Shown: positions 63,942-64,000 of the stretch, piece by piece | Layout of the letters: each line of letters opens with the position of its first letter | How positions within the stretch are numbered: position 1 is the first letter of the stretch | Assembly: GCA_002067095.1 (NCBI GenBank) | Contig: MVQD01000106.1 | Location: forward strand, 237,487 to 301,486 | Direction of reading: 5' to 3' | DNA: 64,000 bases | Source of the DNA: Methanoregulaceae archaeon PtaB.Bin056 | GTDB taxonomy: Archaea; Halobacteriota; Methanomicrobia; Methanomicrobiales; Methanospirillaceae | Made by a program: the position numbers and the translations under genes | The notes under the pieces: generated by a model | What the model saw: only the letters and a program-made list of their open reading frames with translations | Told to the model about the DNA's origin: nothing | Databases searched by the model: none

Positions 63942-64000
63942 GGGGTGATAAATAGTTGCCCTAGCAGAAAGAACCGAGAGTAATGATTATATTTTCTGAG

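Overview
The window comes from a methanogenic archaeon, most likely a member of the Methanomicrobiales (class Methanomicrobia); I cannot fix the genus. The evidence is an almost complete coenzyme F430 gene set, a methanogenesis-marker gene, a methanopterin-biosynthesis gene, diphthine synthase, archaeal NusA, archaeal TATA-type promoters, a phosphoribulokinase like that known from Methanospirillum, and a DNA base composition that is visibly GC-rich. Genes are densely packed, and many pairs overlap by ATGA or TGATG.

Layout. 1-3.4 kb (minus): F430 operon cfbA-cfbE-cfbD-cfbB, with cfbB running off the left edge. 3.8-6.3 kb (plus): methanogenesis marker 9, a CitG-like protein and a DUF447 protein. 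6.3-9.5 kb (minus): hypA-hypE, then DUF2148 and beta-RFAP synthase. 9.7-13.6 kb (plus): rubredoxin and flavodiiron protein, phosphoribulokinase, TrkH. 13.7-16.7 kb (plus): a three-gene nitrogenase-like NifH/NifD/NifK system that is not nitrogenase and is distinct from CfbC/CfbD. 17.3-20.1 kb (minus): leuC-leuD-leuB type operon. 20.3-25 kb: SIMPL protein, nusA-hisE, bifunctional nuclease, membrane flippase-like protein, dphB with a double DUF357 protein. 25-29.6 kb (minus): DtxR-FeoA regulator and feoB, then two degenerate KaiC-like proteins, one fused to an MglA/CvnD-like GTPase. 29.7-37.3 kb: signalling island with two methyl-accepting proteins, two CheW, CheR and an HTH-PAS-HATPase regulator, but no CheA, CheY or CheB in view. 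37.5-41.7 kb: PolX, two convergent cis-prenyltransferase homologues (one without the DGNR catalytic motif) and a radical SAM protein. 41.7-45 kb: secreted papain-like protease and a membrane-anchored surface protein. 45-53.5 kb: nitrogen assimilation block with a split glutamate synthase plus an FrhB-like subunit, glnA, an undescribed 54-residue ORF, glnK, amt and a second glnK. 53.7-57.2 kb: HEAT-repeat protein and cell-surface proteins. 57.3-62.4 kb: DUF99, an AglJ-like glycosyltransferase, tRNA-Gly, an ACT-domain protein, Sua5, a nucleotidyltransferase, an orphan Cas4-like protein and DUF3467. 62.5-64 kb: tRNA-Thr followed at once by a tyrosine recombinase, probably the left end of an integrated element.

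The strongest candidate for an undescribed system is the nitrogenase-like trio at 13711-16673. It has an intact Fe protein with both cluster cysteines and two short component-1-like proteins, each with three cysteines spaced like P-cluster ligands, all translationally coupled. No nifI, nifE, nifN or nifB lies nearby. Other points of interest are the 54-residue ORF and palindrome between glnA and glnK, the KaiC-GTPase pair beside the chemotaxis genes, and the probable two-subunit cis-prenyltransferase.
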